This document shows positions 1 through 6,968 of a stretch of 9,692 nucleotides of DNA, one piece after another. The DNA is taken from the NCBI GenBank assembly GCA_021779415.1, contig JAJYAS010000083.1, forward strand, positions 1 to 9,692, read 5' to 3'. The notes under the pieces are model-generated. The model did not search any database and was not told the DNA's origin. It worked only from the letters and a program-made list of their open reading frames with translations. Made by a program: the position numbers and the translations under genes. Each line of letters opens with the position of its first letter. Position 1 is the first letter of the stretch. The DNA comes from Bacillota bacterium. Lineage in GTDB: Bacteria; Bacillota_B; Desulfitobacteriia; Desulfitobacteriales; Desulfitobacteriaceae.

Positions 1-751
1 CTTTGATGACTCGATAGGATTTCTTGATTTCATCTTCTGTCGGTGTATAGATATTATGCACAATATTAATTTGTCTAGGATTAATGAGAGACTTCCCATC
101 AAAACCTAATTGTTTAATGAGTTTGACCTCCCGGATAAATCCTTCTTCATCATTCACATCGGAAAAAACCGTATCCAGAGCATCAATACCTGCCGCCCGT
201 GCAGCAAAAAGGATTTGGCTCCTCGCTGCCAGTAATTCAATTCCTTCTGGAGAACGCGTTGTTTTTAGGTCGGTTACGAAATCCTCAGCTCCAATCGCAA
301 TACCGATTAATCGCTGACTCGCCGTTGCAATCTTATAGGCATTAATGACTCCCAAAGCACTTTCAATAGCCGCCATGAGTTTGATGGTTCCCAGTTCTAT
401 TCCAATCTGCTTTTCAATTTGCGTAATTAATTGATCCGCTTCCTCTACATCTTCCGGTGTTTCGGTTTTGGGTAGACGGATCGCATCCGGTTTTGCTCTG
501 ACCATGGCTTCAAAATCATCTCTGCCGAAAGGCGTATTTAAGCCGTTGACACGCACAAGGACTTCCGTCCGTCCGTAATCACTGGTTTTCAGGGCTTCAT
601 AAACTAAAAGTCTTGCGGCGTCTTTCTCATTGAGAGAAACGGAATCTTCCAAGTCGAACATAATGGCATCCGATCCATAGATATGAGCATCCCTGATCAT
701 GCCTGGATTATTCCCAGGCACATACAACATACTTCTTCTCAGCCTGCCCAT
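1..751 (-). CDS. citE: Citrate lyase beta subunit CitE (citryl-ACP lyase), 3' end cut by window edge
   Basis: Beta subunit of citrate lyase. It cleaves citryl-S-ACP, carried on CitD, into oxaloacetate and acetyl-ACP in the cytoplasm. I translated it from the reverse strand: 250 codons are present and open to the left edge, so roughly 40 C-terminal residues of a normal CitE (about 290) are missing. It begins MGRLRRSMLYVPGNNPGM, a typical CitE start. Visible family motifs are FDLEDSV (32-38), RVN (67-69), AAIES with metal-ligand Glu130, GAEDFVTDL (154-162, second acidic metal ligand at 156/157) and KSLINPRQI (220-228). The KSLINPRQI form is the one usual in true citrate lyases, rather than in malyl-CoA or citramalyl-CoA lyases. 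The ATG at 749-751 directly abuts the citD stop, and GGGAGGTG lies 8 bases upstream inside citD, so the two are translationally coupled. citF and the prosthetic-group genes (citX, citG) are expected beyond the left edge. Confidence 0.95.
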   Translation of the reverse strand, partial: MGRLRRSMLYVPGNNPGMIRDAHIYGSDAIMFDLEDSVSLNEKDAARLLVYEALKTSDYGRTEVLVRVNGLNTPFGRDDFEAMVRAKPDAIRLPKTETPEDVEEADQLITQIEKQIGIELGTIKLMAAIESALGVINAYKIATASQRLIGIAIGAEDFVTDLKTTRSPEGIELLAARSQILFAARAAGIDALDTVFSDVNDEEGFIREVKLIKQLGFDGKSLINPRQINIVHNIYTPTEDEIKKSYRVIK

Positions 752-1045
752 TTATTTCACCTCCCACGGAAAACAATTATTCTGGATAGCCCTGCTTACT
801 GCCGTAATCACTCTGGCCCGAATGGTGCAATCCAAAGCCCCTTTATCATTAGCTCGGACAGTAGCATTCTCTACCCCTAACTCCTGTAACGTCTCGTTAA
901 TAACCTTTTTTATCTGCTTGCCAAACTGATTTTCGACAGTGCTTTTGAGTTCAAGTTCGATGCCTTTTCCTTCATTCTTTTCAATATGAATTGTGATATC
1001 GCTTGACTCAAGCGTTCCGGCAATCCCTACATCCAGAATCTTCAT
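752..1045 (-). CDS. citD: Citrate lyase gamma subunit CitD (acyl carrier protein)
   Basis: Acyl carrier protein of the citrate lyase complex, 97 residues, the normal family length. It carries the phosphoribosyl-dephospho-CoA prosthetic group, which holds the acetyl or citryl thioester between the alpha (CitF) and beta (CitE) subunits. The sequence shows the diagnostic N-terminal segment IAGTLESSD (8-16). Ser14 is in the position known to be modified in the characterised enterobacterial CitD. The rest is a small acidic ACP-like fold with no membrane or export signal. The ATG at 1043-1045 is preceded by GGAG 3 bases upstream and by an AGGGGG run further up. It starts 17 bases after citC stops, and its own stop codon abuts the citE start, so it sits inside a citCDE(F) transcription unit. 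Confidence 0.95.
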   Translation of the reverse strand: MKILDVGIAGTLESSDITIHIEKNEGKGIELELKSTVENQFGKQIKKVINETLQELGVENATVRANDKGALDCTIRARVITAVSRAIQNNCFPWEVK

Positions 1046-1062
1046 TTTCTCCGAACCCCCTA

Positions 1063-2130
1063 TTAATGTCTTTTTTGGTTTGCCTGAATACTCTTGATAA
1101 TCCCCTCTGCCTCTGGTGATAAAAGAAATTGATACGTCGTTTCAGGAACCAGTGCCTTAACTTCTTGGAGCCTACCTTCTCGAATCAGGCTCCGCACCCT
1201 AGAGGCGCTGATCGGTTGTCCCTCGCTCAACCTCCTCGGCACCACCTGAACCTCCATGTCATGGGCAGGAAGAATCTCCTGCATGACCGAGTTATAGGTT
1301 TCTGTAACCTTGCAGTAGGGTTCCTCTCCAACGAACCTCTTTTGAATTCCGAGTGCCGGAGCAATATAGCGCGTGAAAATTTCCAGGTCGAGCCTGGCAT
1401 GGGTTTCCACCACGTCCTGAAACTCTTTGATAAAGTAGGAGGGGAACGTTGCATCAGATATAATATAGTCCTTTCCTTGATGAAGGACCACATTTCCTAG
1501 ATGAGCAACCCCTTCTTTCAGAAGCCTGTATCGGATTTCTGCAGGAAAACCGGACTTATCCTCCCACAGAACAAAGATATGCAGCGTCTGATAGCTGGAC
1601 GCTACATACTCAATCAAGTACTGATGACCCAAAGTAAACGGATTGCAATTCATGACGATAGCCGCTATATTTTTCTTGTCCCCATTCTTTGGAGTGACTT
1701 CTTTAGTCTCCTGAGTGATTTCTTTCAGGTATTTTTTAATCCCATCCGTCCTGTTCTCCATAAGAACGACCTTTGACTGCACCTCTGCTATGGTATAAAA
1801 ACCCAGGTCTGAGAATATGACCTTATTTTCCGGTTTGGTATATATAAAGAGGTGAGTCTTTCCCCTAGAGTAGGCCTCACGTTCAAGATGGGTGACAATT
1901 TTCGCAGACAAACCCATATTCTGATAGTCATTATCCACTGCAATACATTTCAGAATTCTCCCGTCTAGTGAACCGGTAGCAACGATCTCTTCTCTGTCAA
2001 ATAAAGCGATTGTATAGTCAACCTCCCGATCCAGAGATAAATTCTGCTTTTTCAGGAATTCCTCCAGTTGAACCCTTTCTACTTTGGATTGAAGGTTTAC
2101 GATTTGTTCATTCAAATTGTCATACCACAT
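1063..2130 (-). CDS. citC: [Citrate (pro-3S)-lyase] ligase CitC
   Basis: Acetate:SH-citrate lyase ligase. It uses ATP and acetate to acetylate the thiol of the CitD prosthetic group, turning inactive HS-citrate lyase into the active acetylated enzyme. With the start chosen here the product is 355 residues, normal for CitC. An N-terminal GNAT-like region (about 40-125, with the DYQNMGLSAKIV segment) is followed by a cytidylyltransferase-like ligase domain. That domain carries NCNPFTLGH (161-169, the HxGH-type nucleotide motif), VGEEPYC (267-273) and ISASRVR (307-313, the ISxS-R motif). Start choice: an in-frame ATG at 2143-2145 has no Shine-Dalgarno sequence, whereas the ATG at 2128-2130 has GGAG 9 bases upstream. 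I prefer the latter, which gives MWYDNLNEQ. It lies 21 bases after the malic-enzyme stop and 17 bases before citD. Local G+C is visibly higher than in the aconitase gene. Confidence 0.94.
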   Translation of the reverse strand: MWYDNLNEQIVNLQSKVERVQLEEFLKKQNLSLDREVDYTIALFDREEIVATGSLDGRILKCIAVDNDYQNMGLSAKIVTHLEREAYSRGKTHLFIYTKPENKVIFSDLGFYTIAEVQSKVVLMENRTDGIKKYLKEITQETKEVTPKNGDKKNIAAIVMNCNPFTLGHQYLIEYVASSYQTLHIFVLWEDKSGFPAEIRYRLLKEGVAHLGNVVLHQGKDYIISDATFPSYFIKEFQDVVETHARLDLEIFTRYIAPALGIQKRFVGEEPYCKVTETYNSVMQEILPAHDMEVQVVPRRLSEGQPISASRVRSLIREGRLQEVKALVPETTYQFLLSPEAEGIIKSIQANQKRH

Positions 2131-2151
2131 CGCATTGTTCTCCATTTTTAA

Positions 2152-3378
2152 CTACTTTGCAATTAATGGTGCAATTCCACTGGATTGAGCGACCCGCTTG
2201 ACAGCATTTGCAACAGCGAGACTCACTCTCTTATCAAAAGCATCCGGTACAATATAGTTTTCATTTAGTTCTTTGTTGGGCACTAAATCAGCGATTGCTC
2301 TTGCAGCTGCCAACTTCATTTCATTCGTGATATCTTCTGCCCTGACTTCCAACGCGCCTTTAAAGATTCCCGGAAAGACCAACAAATTATTGATTTGATT
2401 GGGGAAATCCGATCGTCCGGTTCCAATAATTCTTGCCCCGCCTGCTTTTGCTACGTCTGGCATAATCTCGGGAACCGGGTTAGCCAGCGCAAAAATGATA
2501 CTGTCTTGATTCATGGTTTGAACCATTTCTTGGGTTAAGACGTTTTCTACCGATACACCAATAAATACATCTTTATTTTTGATAATGTCTTCGAGTTGCC
2601 CCGTTTCAAAATTGCGATTAGTTAATTGAGCAATTTCCTTTTGCGCGTCATTAATCGTGCTATCTCCTTCCACAAGGGCTCCGTTGATGTCACATAACAC
2701 GATATGTTTGGCACCTGCAGCCAGAAGAATTCTGGCAATGGCAATTCCGGACGCGCCGGCTCCGTTGATAACTATCTTAAGTTCTTCCAACGTCTTATTT
2801 TGAATTTTTACCGCATTGTATAACCCTGCTAAAACAGCAACTGCTGTTCCATGCTGATCGTCATGATAGACAGGAATATCTAATTTCTCTTTGAGTTTAT
2901 TTTCAATATAAAAACATTCAGGGGCTTTAATATCCTCAAGATGAATTCCTCCGAACCCAGGAGCTATCATGAGTATTGTTTTTACAATTTCATCGGGATC
3001 ATTGCTATCTAAGCAGATTGGGAAGGCATCCACATCACCAAATTCCTTAAGAAGCAATGCCTTACCTTCGAGCACAGGCAAGCCTGCCAAAGGACCGATA
3101 TTACCGAGGCCTAAAACAGCTGTGCCATTGGTAATAATGGCAACAGTACTTCCTTTGATGGTATAAAGATAAGCATTATTCTTATCTTTATAGATTTCTT
3201 TACAAGGTTCCGCCACCCCTGGTGTATAAATCAGGGATAGATCTTCTTTGCTCCTGATCGGCACCTTTCCCGCAATTTGCAATTTTCCTTTGAATTTCTT
3301 ATGCAGTTGTAACGCTTCTTCTTTATTTCCCATCTTTAAATTGAACGAGAATCGTTCAATATCTATCCCCCTCGTCAT
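2152..3378 (-). CDS. mae: Malic-enzyme family protein, probable CitM-type oxaloacetate decarboxylase or NAD-malic enzyme
   Basis: Cytoplasmic malic enzyme family, 408 residues from the first ATG (393 from Met16, the normal family start). Domains in order are the malic N-domain with YTPGVAEPC (catalytic Tyr51), the GTAVLGLGNIGP segment, Lys106 in LEGKALLLK, the metal-ligand pair in GGIHLEDI (Glu148, Asp149) and HDDQHGTA (172-179). The NAD-binding domain follows with GAGASG (206-211), an Asp at the end of the second strand (VLCD, 227-230) that favours NAD over NADP, ANPVPEI, and GTGRSDFPNQINN (319-331). The family oxidatively decarboxylates malate to pyruvate. In lactic acid bacteria the homologue CitM sits directly before citCDEF and decarboxylates oxaloacetate, and this gene has exactly that position. 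I therefore infer that it removes the oxaloacetate made by citrate lyase; ordinary malic enzyme activity is the alternative. Start is uncertain: the ATG at 3376-3378 has only AGGA 10 bases upstream; Met16 (3331-3333) fits the family better but lacks a close Shine-Dalgarno sequence. Confidence 0.93.
   Translation of the reverse strand: MTRGIDIERFSFNLKMGNKEEALQLHKKFKGKLQIAGKVPIRSKEDLSLIYTPGVAEPCKEIYKDKNNAYLYTIKGSTVAIITNGTAVLGLGNIGPLAGLPVLEGKALLLKEFGDVDAFPICLDSNDPDEIVKTILMIAPGFGGIHLEDIKAPECFYIENKLKEKLDIPVYHDDQHGTAVAVLAGLYNAVKIQNKTLEELKIVINGAGASGIAIARILLAAGAKHIVLCDINGALVEGDSTINDAQKEIAQLTNRNFETGQLEDIIKNKDVFIGVSVENVLTQEMVQTMNQDSIIFALANPVPEIMPDVAKAGGARIIGTGRSDFPNQINNLLVFPGIFKGALEVRAEDITNEMKLAAARAIADLVPNKELNENYIVPDAFDKRVSLAVANAVKRVAQSSGIAPLIAK
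3340..3360. repeat. Perfect 9-bp inverted repeat at the 5' end of the malic-enzyme gene
   Basis: The half-sites ATTGAACGA (3340-3348) and TCGTTCAAT (3352-3360) are exact reverse complements separated by 3 bases. The repeat lies between the first ATG (3378) and the family-typical Met16 codon (3333). On the mRNA, an AGGGGG run at 3367-3372 precedes the hairpin and the Met16 codon follows it. Folding would bring the Shine-Dalgarno-like run to about 12 bases from that ATG. It could be a structured initiation spacer or a protein-binding dyad; the sequence alone does not decide. Confidence 0.6.
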
Positions 3379-3390
3379 AATGTATATATC

Positions 3391-4764
3391 CTAAATAACA
3401 AACAGTCGATGCAATATCATAATTAGTAACACCTTATAAATCAGCGCAATCGGATAGACTGCCCCATAGCCTATAGCGGGATCATTACTGCCTACTATAT
3501 CAACCGCGACACCTAAGCCAGGTGTTGAAGTCATACCTCCACATATTGCACCGGAAAGAATGGTCCAATTAAGCTTGAAGATATATCGCCCCACAAGAAA
3601 TCCTATCAGTATGGCAGCCACAACCACCGATAATCCCATCATAGCTATTGCAAGTCCAGAGCCCGCAAATACACTAATAACATCATAACCATACATTAGT
3701 CCGACTGTCGCCAGGAAAAGCCCCAAACCCAGCTGTCGGATAATACCTAAAATTTTACTGCTCATCCTGAAATTTAGAGAACCAATTTTTCCAATATAGC
3801 TAAAGACTAAAGCTGCTATCAATACTCCTCCTGTACTACCGAGGCTTAACTTACCCACTCCTAAGCTAAACACCAAGCTTCCTAAAAAATAGCCTATAAT
3901 ACATACAAAAGTAAATGCCAATAGATTAAAATCATTTTCCTTGATTATGGGCCCTTGTTCACCAGTTGCTGCAACCTCGCTATAGCTCAGTTCATAAATT
4001 TGTTTTTCTTTTTCCACATCGATACGGAAAATCTTCGGAATGAATACCATAGAAAGTATAATAGTCAACAATCCGAACGGAAATGCCAAGACGTGACCTA
4101 AACTCACATCGCTTTGGGCTGTCTTAATAAATTTCTGAATTTGATCTTTATTAAGTGTAGGGGTGTTTTCAGGTGTCAGATTTCCTGTTGTGTCAACCAT
4201 TTTTAATACTTTTGATTTATCTGCTTCAGGTAAATTTGAATATCTATGTGCTAAAGTGCTTGCCTGATCTTTAACTGTCTCGAGTGAAGCGGCCAATCCT
4301 GGTGAGCTTGTTAGTGCCCCTGAATAAATGCCTGATATCTCATATGCATTGTAATTTTTATTTACTGCTATATATCCGTATGTCGCAGCAATTCCAGTAA
4401 AAGTAATAACAAAACCTATAACAAGAAATTTAATGCCGTATTTTTTCAATGCCTTGCCGATGTCTTTTCCTGTTAATAGTCCCACTGCAGCAATAAATAT
4501 AATCAGGAACAAATTAAAGAAATCATTATAGGCTGCTCCACCGGCTATTGCTTTCTGCGCAGTTGCAAATAATGCATCACCTTTGGGAATGCTTTTAGCA
4601 TATGAAACAGCCCCCCAACCTAAAATTAGTCCTGAAAACAATGTGCCTGAAAAACCGAAAGAAAACTTGCCGAATTTTATTTTTCCAAATGCTAATCCTA
4701 TGCATGCTGCAGCAAACAGCAACGTAAACTTATCAAGTAAAAAAGCCCCCATATTAAAATGCAT
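3391..4764 (-). CDS. AAEx (aspartate:alanine exchanger) family membrane transporter, probable carboxylate antiporter
   Basis: Integral inner-membrane protein of 457 residues with many hydrophobic segments in two homologous halves. It belongs to the aspartate:alanine exchanger family (AspT, YidE/YbjL, the Corynebacterium succinate exporter SucE). The family's paired signature is present once per half: GALTSSPGL (149-157) and GGMTSTPGL (409-417). Most relatives are about 560 residues and carry TrkA-C-type cytosolic domains in the middle. Here the two halves are joined only by a hydrophilic stretch of about 60 residues (about 161-221) and a second one (about 244-278), with no recognisable TrkA-C domain. 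Its place between aconitase and the citrate lyase genes suggests it exchanges the pathway substrate (aconitate or citrate) for a product or other carboxylate; that substrate is inferred. Start choice: the frame also opens at TTG 4785, but the ATG at 4762-4764 has GGTGG 10 bases upstream, which lies inside the extension. Its stop is 12 bases before the malic-enzyme ATG. Confidence 0.86.
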   Translation of the reverse strand: MHFNMGAFLLDKFTLLFAAACIGLAFGKIKFGKFSFGFSGTLFSGLILGWGAVSYAKSIPKGDALFATAQKAIAGGAAYNDFFNLFLIIFIAAVGLLTGKDIGKALKKYGIKFLVIGFVITFTGIAATYGYIAVNKNYNAYEISGIYSGALTSSPGLAASLETVKDQASTLAHRYSNLPEADKSKVLKMVDTTGNLTPENTPTLNKDQIQKFIKTAQSDVSLGHVLAFPFGLLTIILSMVFIPKIFRIDVEKEKQIYELSYSEVAATGEQGPIIKENDFNLLAFTFVCIIGYFLGSLVFSLGVGKLSLGSTGGVLIAALVFSYIGKIGSLNFRMSSKILGIIRQLGLGLFLATVGLMYGYDVISVFAGSGLAIAMMGLSVVVAAILIGFLVGRYIFKLNWTILSGAICGGMTSTPGLGVAVDIVGSNDPAIGYGAVYPIALIYKVLLIMILHRLFVI

Positions 4765-4919
4765 AGTTTGATTTCCACCCTTCAAGAAATTTTATTAATT
4801 TCCAGTGTTAACACATTCGACTTCTTAAAATACTTTTGACCAATTAAAGCTTTTTTGCATAAAGTATCCTGTATACATTAAAAACGTTAAACACATTCTT
4901 TTTGCATACTCATCTAGAG
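4765..4919. other. 155-bp intergenic gap between aconitase and transporter genes, with repeated 12-13-mers
   Basis: AT-rich spacer with no convincing terminator hairpin after the aconitase stop, so read-through is likely. It holds two near-identical direct repeats, GTTAACACATTC (4807-4818) and GTTAAACACATTC (4886-4898), and the first overlaps the 10-bp perfect palindrome GTGTTAACAC (4805-4814). A second pair, CTTTTTTGCATA and CTTTTTGCATA, occurs near 4850-4861 and 4898-4908. These could be operator sites for an internal promoter in front of the transporter, but I could not pick out a clear -35/-10 pair. The transporter's ribosome binding site is at its downstream end. Confidence 0.4.
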
Positions 4920-6851
4920 TTAAAGAAATTTCTTAAAATAATTTAATTGTCCACCACTTAATATTACTTCTTTTTGTCGATCTGAAAGAGTTACAAAGGC
5001 TTTAATTTCAAATCCTTTCGACTCATTGATGAGAGTAAATTCACCATTGCCTACTTGGGCTTTAATAGCCTTAATAACTAGGGAATCTCCTTGATTTATC
5101 CTGTTATAATCAGCTTTATCCATGAAGCTTAAGGGCAAAATACCATAGTTTATTAAATTATCATGATGAATTCTTGCAAAAGACTTTGCTAAGATAGCCT
5201 TAACGCCGAGATACATCGGTGCAAGAGCTGCATGTTCTCTACTTGATCCTTGACCATAGTTCTCTCCAGCTACAACAATTCCGCCCTTGTTCTCTTGAAC
5301 TCTTTTAGAGAATGTAGGATCTATTCCATTAAATACATACTGTGCGATAGCTGGAACATTTGACCTAAGCGGAAGAATTTTAGCACCGGCAGGCATAATG
5401 TCATCCGTCGTAATGTTATCTTCTACCTTTAGAATACATGTCGTACTCATCTCATCATCCAAACCTTCTCGAAGGGGTAAAGGCCTTATATTCGGTCCTC
5501 TTTTAATGACTACGTCCGCTGTATTTTCTTTTGGTGCGATTAACATTCTGTCATCAATAATCCGGTTTGATGACTCCGTAATTAACTCCAAAACTTCTAA
5601 GTTTATAACATCTCTAGGATCAGTTATAATTCCCGTTATAGCACTAGCAGCTGCAACTTCTGGGCTTGCTAAATAAACTTGTGCATCCGCCGTTCCACTT
5701 CTTCCTACAAAATTTCGGTTAGAAGTTCTTAAAGAAATTCCAGCTGATGACGGGGCTTGTCCAATCCCAACGCAAGGACCGCAGGCACTTTCAAGTATTC
5801 TAGCACCAGCAGAAATCAATTTCTGAAGTATACCATCTCTTGCTATCATTTCAAAAACTTGTTTTGATCCAGCTGCTACAGAAAGGCTAACGTTAGGATG
5901 TACACACTTTCCTTCCAGAATAGCTACCGCTTTAGCTAAATCACTATACGATGCATTTGTACAGCTTCCAATAAATACTTGATCAATTTTAGTGTTTTTG
6001 AGATCTCTAATTTTCACAACGTTGTCGGGCATATTAGGTTTTGCCACCATAGGCTCAATTTCATCAAGGTTTATTTCCATTACTTCATCATATTCAGCAT
6101 CTTCGTCTGCCAACAATTCTAACCAATCTTCTTCTCTTCCTTGACATTTCATGAATTCATACGCAACCGTGTCACTTGGGAAAACAGAAGTGGTTACACC
6201 TAATTCTGCCCCCATATTCGTTATTGTTTGCCTTTCAGTTATACTTAATGTTTCTACTCCAGGACCACCATATTCTATAACTTTTCCAACTCCGCCTTTT
6301 ACTGTCATTCTTCCTAAAAGTTCTAAAATAGCATCTTTAGCTGATACTCCTGGTCGTAGCTTACTAAATAACCTTACATTTACTACTTTAGGCATAACGA
6401 GAGGAAAGGGTTGACCCGCCATCGCCATCGCTACGCTCATTCCTCCTGCTCCTATTGCAATCATACCTAACGCCCCAGAAGTAGGTGTATGGCTATCTGA
6501 ACCTAAAAGGGTTTTTCCCGGCACTGCAAATCTTTCAGTGTGAACTTGGTGACATATCCCATTTCCCGGCCTTGAATAATACAATCCGTATTTTTCAGCA
6601 AAGGTTTTTAGAAATGCATGATCATCAGCGTTTTCAAATCCTGCTTGTAATGTATTATGGTCTACATAACTTACTGAGACTTCAGTCCTTACTCTTGGTA
6701 GTCCTAATGCTTCAAACGCCAAATATGACATTGTACCCGTCGCATCTTGTGTTAATGTTTGATCGATTTTAATAAATATCTCTTTCCCGACAACCATTTC
6801 CCCTTCTACAAGGTGCGAGTCCAGGATTTTTCTGGTTATATTTTGCCCCAT
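4920..6851 (-). CDS. acn: Aconitate hydratase, short monomeric type
   Basis: Aconitase/homoaconitase superfamily [4Fe-4S] hydro-lyase that interconverts citrate, cis-aconitate and isocitrate in the cytoplasm. With this start it has 643 residues, matching the short Aquifex-type aconitase subfamily rather than the ~900-residue AcnA or AcnB forms. Residue numbers below count from GTG 6863 (subtract 4 for this start). The catalytic domain has GSDSHTPTSGALG (121-133) and the three cluster cysteines: Cys301 in GSCTNAS, and Cys361 and Cys364 in ACGPCVG. The C-terminal swivel domain has TTDDIMPAGA (485-494) and GQGSSREHAA (537-546), containing the catalytic Ser and Arg. No key residue is missing. The ATG at 6849-6851 has AGGTGG 8 bases upstream; the GTG at 6863 lies inside that site and is rejected. 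Given citrate lyase downstream and a PrpF-type isomerase upstream, it probably runs in the cis-aconitate to citrate direction. Homoaconitase or a methylated-substrate hydratase cannot be excluded. Its G+C is much lower than that of citC. Confidence 0.93.
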   Translation of the reverse strand: MGQNITRKILDSHLVEGEMVVGKEIFIKIDQTLTQDATGTMSYLAFEALGLPRVRTEVSVSYVDHNTLQAGFENADDHAFLKTFAEKYGLYYSRPGNGICHQVHTERFAVPGKTLLGSDSHTPTSGALGMIAIGAGGMSVAMAMAGQPFPLVMPKVVNVRLFSKLRPGVSAKDAILELLGRMTVKGGVGKVIEYGGPGVETLSITERQTITNMGAELGVTTSVFPSDTVAYEFMKCQGREEDWLELLADEDAEYDEVMEINLDEIEPMVAKPNMPDNVVKIRDLKNTKIDQVFIGSCTNASYSDLAKAVAILEGKCVHPNVSLSVAAGSKQVFEMIARDGILQKLISAGARILESACGPCVGIGQAPSSAGISLRTSNRNFVGRSGTADAQVYLASPEVAAASAITGIITDPRDVINLEVLELITESSNRIIDDRMLIAPKENTADVVIKRGPNIRPLPLREGLDDEMSTTCILKVEDNITTDDIMPAGAKILPLRSNVPAIAQYVFNGIDPTFSKRVQENKGGIVVAGENYGQGSSREHAALAPMYLGVKAILAKSFARIHHDNLINYGILPLSFMDKADYNRINQGDSLVIKAIKAQVGNGEFTLINESKGFEIKAFVTLSDRQKEVILSGGQLNYFKKFL

Positions 6852-6968
6852 AATATCACCCACCTGTAAAAAATATACTTTTCGAACTCACCTCATAGTG
6901 TTTTCACGTTCTTTCATGGACCACTACTTTTCATTCTTATCCCCTCCCTTGTGTTGCTCGAAATGCAC
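6852..6968 (-). promoter_or_regulatory. Leader of the aconitase gene with two overlapping mini-ORFs
   Basis: This 117-base gap separates the isomerase stop from the aconitase ATG. On the minus strand a strong Shine-Dalgarno-like GGGAGGGG is followed 6 bases later by a 6-codon ORF (6914-6934, MKSSGP). Its TGA overlaps, as ATGA, the ATG of a 9-codon ORF (6888-6917, MKERENTMR). The aconitase ribosome binding site AGGTGG lies about 30 bases further on. Whether the mini-ORFs are translated is unknown; they could couple or tune aconitase expression, or be chance. Confidence 0.3.

Noticed and set aside
1129..1776. Plus-strand open frames opposite citC and other long frames opposite the operon genes
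   Set aside because: They have no family resemblance or ribosome binding site and lie antisense to well-supported coding genes, so they are shadows.
3340..3360. Resemblance of the GAAC...GTTC dyad to a Gram-positive LexA (SOS) box
   Set aside because: The spacing between GAAC and GTTC is 7 bases, not the 4 needed for the LexA box, and the gene context is metabolic.
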